Of a DNA stretch of 64,000 nucleotides, positions 60,893-64,000 are shown piece after piece. This DNA comes from PALSA-610 sp038213435 (GTDB taxonomy: Bacteria; Actinomycetota; Acidimicrobiia; IMCC26256; PALSA-610): the NCBI GenBank assembly GCA_038213435.1, contig JBBQTI010000002.1:62001-126000 (forward strand). The letters are read 5' to 3'. The translations under genes and the position numbers were made by a program. Position 1 is the stretch's first letter. Each line of letters starts with the position of its first letter. The notes under the pieces were generated by a model. That model saw only the letters and a list, made by a program, of their open reading frames with translations, ran no database searches and was not told where the DNA came from.

Positions 60893-61023
60893 CCCTGCAT
60901 GAGATCGCAGCCTGCCTGCTGGAGGGAGCGAAGTTGCGCGAGCTCCTCAACGCCTTCCGCCACTGTCGTCAGCCCGAGTGCGCCGGCCAGCCGCACGACG
61001 GCTTGGATGAAGTCGAAGCCGTC
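60886..61023 (-). pseudogene. EAL-domain (c-di-GMP phosphodiesterase) C-terminal fragment
   Basis: Read on the minus strand, about 46 codons give GFDFIQAVVRLAGALGLTTV, AEGVEELAQLRSLQQAGCDL and MQGYL. This is the end of an EAL domain (loop VAEGVE, then GCDxxQGYLFxxP). The earlier catalytic ExL, DDFG and other metal ligands are missing, and there is no start. It begins 15 bases after the dienelactone hydrolase stop, so it is a relic left by a deletion or insertion. Confidence 0.85.
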
Positions 61024-61037
61024 CGACGTTCGGTAGG

Positions 61038-62003
61038 TCAGGAGAGGTACTTGCGGAGCCAGTCGGTCGTCGCCGTCCAGGCCTGCACGGCCGCCGCTTC
61101 GTTGTACGCGCCGCCGGTGTCGTTGTTGAAGGCGTGGCCGGCGCCGTCGTAGATCTTCTTCTCGAACGTTGCGCCGGCGAGCGCGGCTTCGAGATCGGGG
61201 ATGCCGCCGTTGACGCGGGTGTCGTTGCCGCCGTACTGAGCGAGGATGGCGGCCTTCGTCGCGCTCATGATTGACGCGGGCCGGGGCGTCGGCCCGTAGT
61301 AGGGCACTGCGGCGCGCACCTTGTCGTTTGCCGCGGCGAACGACAGCGTCATGCCGCCGCCGAAGCAGAACCCGATGACCCCGAGCTTGCCGCTGTAGTT
61401 GGGTTGGGATTCCAGGAACGTGACGCCCGCGTTCAGATCGGCGATGCGATCGCCGACGCTGCCCTGGGTCAGTGCACCGACGATGTTGACGCCTTCCTTG
61501 TCCGTGCCACCGGCTCGTGACACGAGGTCGACGGCCAACGCGACGTAACCGATCTTGGCCAGGCGCCGCGCCACGTCGCGGATGTGATCCGTGAGCCCGA
61601 AGATCTCGTGGTTCACGAGCACCGCGGGGTACTTCCCTGCGGCGGCTGGTTGCGCGAGGTAGGCGAGCATCGTCGCGGCCGGGCCGGGAAACGTGACGTT
61701 CTCGGCCTTCACATCCGGGTCCGTCGCGGCGACCGAGAGGACGTGGCCGGGCCCACCTGTCATCGGTGGGCGGGCCGCGCTGGACGACGTGGTGCTGCCA
61801 CCCGCCGGTGCACTCGTCGACGCCGAAGAAGGCGACTTCGTCGTGTCCTTGCTGCACGAAGCCAGGAACGCGGTGGCTGCGCTCGCCGAGCCGCAGATCG
61901 CCACCAGCCGCACGAGCATGTCGCGCCGGCTGAGCGCGCCTTCCGCCCGCAGCTCTATCGCCTCGGCGGCGGCGTACTCCTGCATCCAGTTGAGCTCGGT
62001 CAT
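61038..62003 (-). CDS. Exported dienelactone hydrolase-family lipoprotein
   Basis: A 321-residue protein. SRRDMLVRLVAICGSASAAT is a twin-arginine-like signal ending in a lipobox (AFLASC, lipidated Cys ~50). A Ser/Thr/Pro linker follows, then the alpha/beta-hydrolase: VNHEIFGLTDHIRDVARRLA (Glu that activates the nucleophile), GFCFGGGMTLSFA (nucleophilic Cys) and GAGHAFNND (His). The Cys nucleophile marks the true dienelactone hydrolase family. Secretion is less usual for this family. It precedes the 116-residue gene's stop by 51 bases in the opposite reading order. Confidence 0.88.
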   Translation of the reverse strand: MTELNWMQEYAAAEAIELRAEGALSRRDMLVRLVAICGSASAATAFLASCSKDTTKSPSSASTSAPAGGSTTSSSAARPPMTGGPGHVLSVAATDPDVKAENVTFPGPAATMLAYLAQPAAAGKYPAVLVNHEIFGLTDHIRDVARRLAKIGYVALAVDLVSRAGGTDKEGVNIVGALTQGSVGDRIADLNAGVTFLESQPNYSGKLGVIGFCFGGGMTLSFAAANDKVRAAVPYYGPTPRPASIMSATKAAILAQYGGNDTRVNGGIPDLEAALAGATFEKKIYDGAGHAFNNDTGGAYNEAAAVQAWTATTDWLRKYLS

Positions 62004-62054
62004 ACGCGGCCTCCTCGTCTCGATGGCGCAGCAGATCGCGACGGCCCCTCGCGC

Positions 62055-62405
62055 TCAGCCTCGGGTGTCGTCGAGATGCTGCAACAGGTCGTGCGCGGCG
62101 AGCTCGATCTCTTTGTGGCGCCACTCCGCTGCTCGGTACTGGCATGCGATGAGGCCCATTCGATGCACCCGCCGGAAGTCGCCGTACACGAACGCGTACC
62201 GCGCTTTGGTCTCGTCGTTCGCGCCCTCGGTGAGTCCGAGATGCCATTCGGCGTATTCATCCCAGGAGTGCGACTCCAAGAACGCGTTCTCGTCCTCTGC
62301 GCTGGGCTGGACCTCTCCCCAGTTGCTCTCGAGCACATACTGGTGCGCATCGATCAGCTGCCGCGCTCGAGCGACCGCCTTCTTGTTCAGCGAGTACGAG
62401 GCCAT
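62055..62405 (-). CDS. Hypothetical protein with a decayed paralogue nearby
   Basis: 116 residues from ATG 62405 (MASYSLNKKAVARARQLIDA). The central block YVLESNWGEVQPSAEDENAF, then WDEYAEWHLGLTEGANDETK, and FVYGDFRRVHRMGLIACQYR followed by AAEWRHKEIELAAHDLLQHL. I have seen this type as a short conserved actinobacterial protein without assigned function. The internally deleted copy at 59.8 kb shows the gene was duplicated locally. It is divergent from the RibD-like gene. Confidence 0.8.
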   Translation of the reverse strand: MASYSLNKKAVARARQLIDAHQYVLESNWGEVQPSAEDENAFLESHSWDEYAEWHLGLTEGANDETKARYAFVYGDFRRVHRMGLIACQYRAAEWRHKEIELAAHDLLQHLDDTRG

Positions 62406-62486
62406 CTCGCCATTCTGCACGCCCACGCCGACCCTCGCCGCCACTTGGTCCGATGAGTTCGCCGCGCCCGTAACGTCATAAACGAC

Positions 62487-63086
62487 ATGGGTAAGGTGAT
62501 CGCCGGTTTCTCGATGTCACTCGACGGGTTCGTCGCCGCCCCCAACGACAGCCCCGAGCCGTACATCTTCGACTGGTACGACACGGGCAACGTCCGTTTC
62601 GGCTGGCCCGGCAACGAGATGGAGTCGCACGTCATGGCGGCGAGCGCGGCGTACCTTCGCGAGCTCGTCGAGCAGACGGGCGCGCTGGTGGTCGGGCGGA
62701 GGGTCTTCGACCTCACCGACGGCTGGGCCGGGCGCCATCCGATCGGCGTGCCAGTGTTCGTCGTCAGCCACCGCGGGCCCGAGGGCTGGGACAACCGACA
62801 CGACGCGTCGCTGACCACGTTCGTATCCGGCGGCGTTGCCAGTGCAATATCGCAGGCGCAGGCAGTGGCGGGCGACAAGTGGGTCGGCGTTGCCGGGCCG
62901 AACATCGCGCAGCAGTGCCTCGACTCGGGCCTGCTGGACGAGATCCGAGTAGAGCTCGCCCCGGTCGTCCTCGGCGAAGGCATCCCGCTTTTCGCCAACC
63001 TCACGCGCACGCCCGTCCTTCTCGACAACCCAACAGTCGTCGAAGGCGACCGCGTGACGCATCTCATCTACACAGTGCAGAGGTAG
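62487..63086 (+). CDS. Dihydrofolate reductase-like protein (RibD C-terminal family)
   Basis: A 199-residue protein: MGKVIAGFSMSLDGFVAAPN, GALVVGRRVFDLTDGWAGRH, GVPVFVVSHRGPEGWDNRHD, VAGPNIAQQCLDSGLLDEIR, LAPVVLGEGIPLFANLTR. These are the conserved blocks of RibD_C/DHFR-fold reductases commonly found as single genes in actinobacteria. True folate or riboflavin function is unlikely; NADPH-dependent reduction of an unknown small molecule is inferred. It converges with the TIGR03086 gene. Confidence 0.9.
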   Translation: MGKVIAGFSMSLDGFVAAPNDSPEPYIFDWYDTGNVRFGWPGNEMESHVMAASAAYLRELVEQTGALVVGRRVFDLTDGWAGRHPIGVPVFVVSHRGPEGWDNRHDASLTTFVSGGVASAISQAQAVAGDKWVGVAGPNIAQQCLDSGLLDEIRVELAPVVLGEGIPLFANLTRTPVLLDNPTVVEGDRVTHLIYTVQR

Positions 63087-63107
63087 CACACCCGTGTCAG
63101 CAGCGTG

Positions 63108-63668
63108 TCAGAGCTGTCGTCCGAGCCACGCCATGAGCTTTTCCGTGTCGGACGCGCCCGATGGCGGCTTTACGGCTGGGCCGAACGGCCGGCCCGGCCC
63201 GCGGAAGCTCTCGTCGATGTCCTTGGAGTTCTGCCACGCCACGTCGTGCAACTCGGGGTCGAGCTCCGTCGGTTGACCGGTCGCCTTGGCGAGGTCCCAG
63301 CCGTGCACGATCGTCTCGACGGTGTGCACGCCGAGCGCAAACGCACCCGGGAACTCGCCGAACGGCAGGTGCACGGTCTTCTCCAACCGCGCGGGATCGC
63401 GCCACGCCTCGGACAACGCCTCCGCGGACGCGCGATACGGCGGGAGTGCGTCGTCGTGGACGAAGTCACCGGTCGCGGGCACGCTGTCTCCCGGCTCGCC
63501 GGCAGCGATCCTCACGAAGCGGTAGTTGCCACCGACCATGTGGTTCAGCAACGCGCGCACGTCGAACTCGTCGCACGGTGTCGCATTCGCGAAATGTGCA
63601 GCGTCGACGTTCGCGACGATCGTCGTGGTCGCGGCAAGTGCGTGGTCGTGGAGCTCGATGATGTCCAT
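63108..63668 (-). CDS. TIGR03086-family DinB/maleylpyruvate isomerase-like protein
   Basis: 186 residues from ATG 63668 (MDIIELHDHALAATTTIVAN). The family signature is TPCDEFDVRALLNHMVGGNY, then the C-terminal GVHTVETIVHGWDLAKATGQ. His residues in LNHM and VETIVHGWDL are the expected metal ligands of the DinB-like bundle. The family is related to mycothiol-dependent enzymes. The preceding AHSA1 gene's TGA overlaps its ATG by one base (TGATG), so the pair is translationally coupled. Confidence 0.9.
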   Translation of the reverse strand: MDIIELHDHALAATTTIVANVDAAHFANATPCDEFDVRALLNHMVGGNYRFVRIAAGEPGDSVPATGDFVHDDALPPYRASAEALSEAWRDPARLEKTVHLPFGEFPGAFALGVHTVETIVHGWDLAKATGQPTELDPELHDVAWQNSKDIDESFRGPGRPFGPAVKPPSGASDTEKLMAWLGRQL

Positions 63669-64000
63669 CACTCCGTTCCTGCGGTTTCGCGGTCGGGTCC
63701 GGGATCGCCGCCGGTCACGCTCGTCGCGAGCCGTTGCAAGTAATGGGCCCAACCCACGCCATGGTCGTTCGCGGCATCCTCGGGGAGGCCACGATGCACC
63801 AAGCGGACACGCGTCTTGTCGCCTTCGGGATACAAGCTGATTTCGACGGTGGTCGATCCGGGCGGGATCGGATGATCCTGCTGCTCCCAACCGAAGGTGA
63901 AGACCACCTTCTGCATCGGCACCACTTCGATGTACTCGCCGGCGGATTGGTGCTTCCCCTGGACCAGCACTCGGTAGATGCCGCCGGGCCGCGGATCGAG
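63668..64000 (-). CDS. AHSA1/SRPBCC-type protein (5' end outside window)
   Basis: 111 residues of an activator-of-Hsp90-like START-fold protein: LDPRPGGIYRVLVQGKHQSA, YIEVVPMQKVVFTFGWEQQD, TTVEISLYPEGDKTRVRLVH, and HGVGWAHYLQRLATSVTGGD. In bacteria these are ligand-binding proteins, often next to DinB or ArsR genes. The frame is open to the window end, so the N-terminal ~30-40 residues are missing. It is coupled to the TIGR03086 gene by TGATG. Confidence 0.88.
   Translation of the reverse strand, partial: LDPRPGGIYRVLVQGKHQSAGEYIEVVPMQKVVFTFGWEQQDHPIPPGSTTVEISLYPEGDKTRVRLVHRGLPEDAANDHGVGWAHYLQRLATSVTGGDPGPDRETAGTE

Overview
The window is high-GC, gene-dense bacterial chromosome, most likely from a soil- or sediment-type Actinomycetota. 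The signs are a BldC-type regulator, CFP30B-like VOC and TIGR03086/DUF664 proteins, several acyl-CoA dehydrogenases, a cytochrome P450, many GTG/TTG starts and ATGA stop/start overlaps. I cannot place it below phylum; an Acidimicrobiia-like lineage is a guess.

1-13 kb: the 3' end of metG; an acyl-CoA dehydrogenase resembling (2S)-methylsuccinyl-CoA dehydrogenase; an SGNH hydrolase; an ABC exporter; a second acyl-CoA dehydrogenase; and a MaoC protein resembling actinobacterial mesaconyl-CoA hydratase. The first and last suggest the ethylmalonyl-CoA pathway, but ccr, mutase and lyase genes are not in view. Then come a frameshifted membrane protein, a HIT protein, bldC, a DrrAB-type ABC pair, and a coupled MBL-hydrolase/flavin reductase pair. 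13-32.8 kb: an FtsH-like membrane AAA protease, a heterodimeric ABC exporter with one degenerate ATP site, a P450, a methyltransferase-DinB fusion, oxidoreductases, a two-component system beside a secreted repeat protein, an acyl-CoA synthetase and a PhyH dioxygenase.

33.1-39.6 kb: an initiator tRNA (fMet) with its own promoter and terminator. From its anticodon loop onward, about 270 bp is repeated 6.2 kb downstream, the footprint of an integrative element. The enclosed segment carries a 1097-residue cyclase/ATPase/TPR regulator, a VapBC pair, a 5'-truncated TPR gene and a zinc-ribbon protein. No integrase is recognisable. A decayed IS3-family element lies just outside.

40-56.5 kb: a secreted BNR/sialidase-fold protein, DUF998 and SRPBCC proteins, a second cyclase/NB-ARC/LuxR regulator, and a substrate-binding protein without a signal peptide. 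An oxidative-stress locus follows (KatE overlapping a hemerythrin protein, divergent from a CsbD-like/coiled-coil pair), then a cupin/TetR pair with a palindromic operator, a GYD protein, and an ECF sigma factor coupled to a membrane-anchored propeller protein. 56.6-64 kb: a Phd/PIN module with a frameshifted toxin, a Fic protein, a methyltransferase, several DinB-type proteins, a decayed gene copy, an EAL-domain fragment, a dienelactone hydrolase lipoprotein, a RibD-like reductase and an AHSA1-type protein running off the end.

The right half shows repeated insertion, duplication and decay: three exact copies of a 20-mer, a 52-bp dispersed repeat, two toxin genes with apparent lesions, and truncated genes. 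Four otherwise intact genes carry single-base indels, several in or beside homopolymers. These could be real or could be uncorrected assembly errors.
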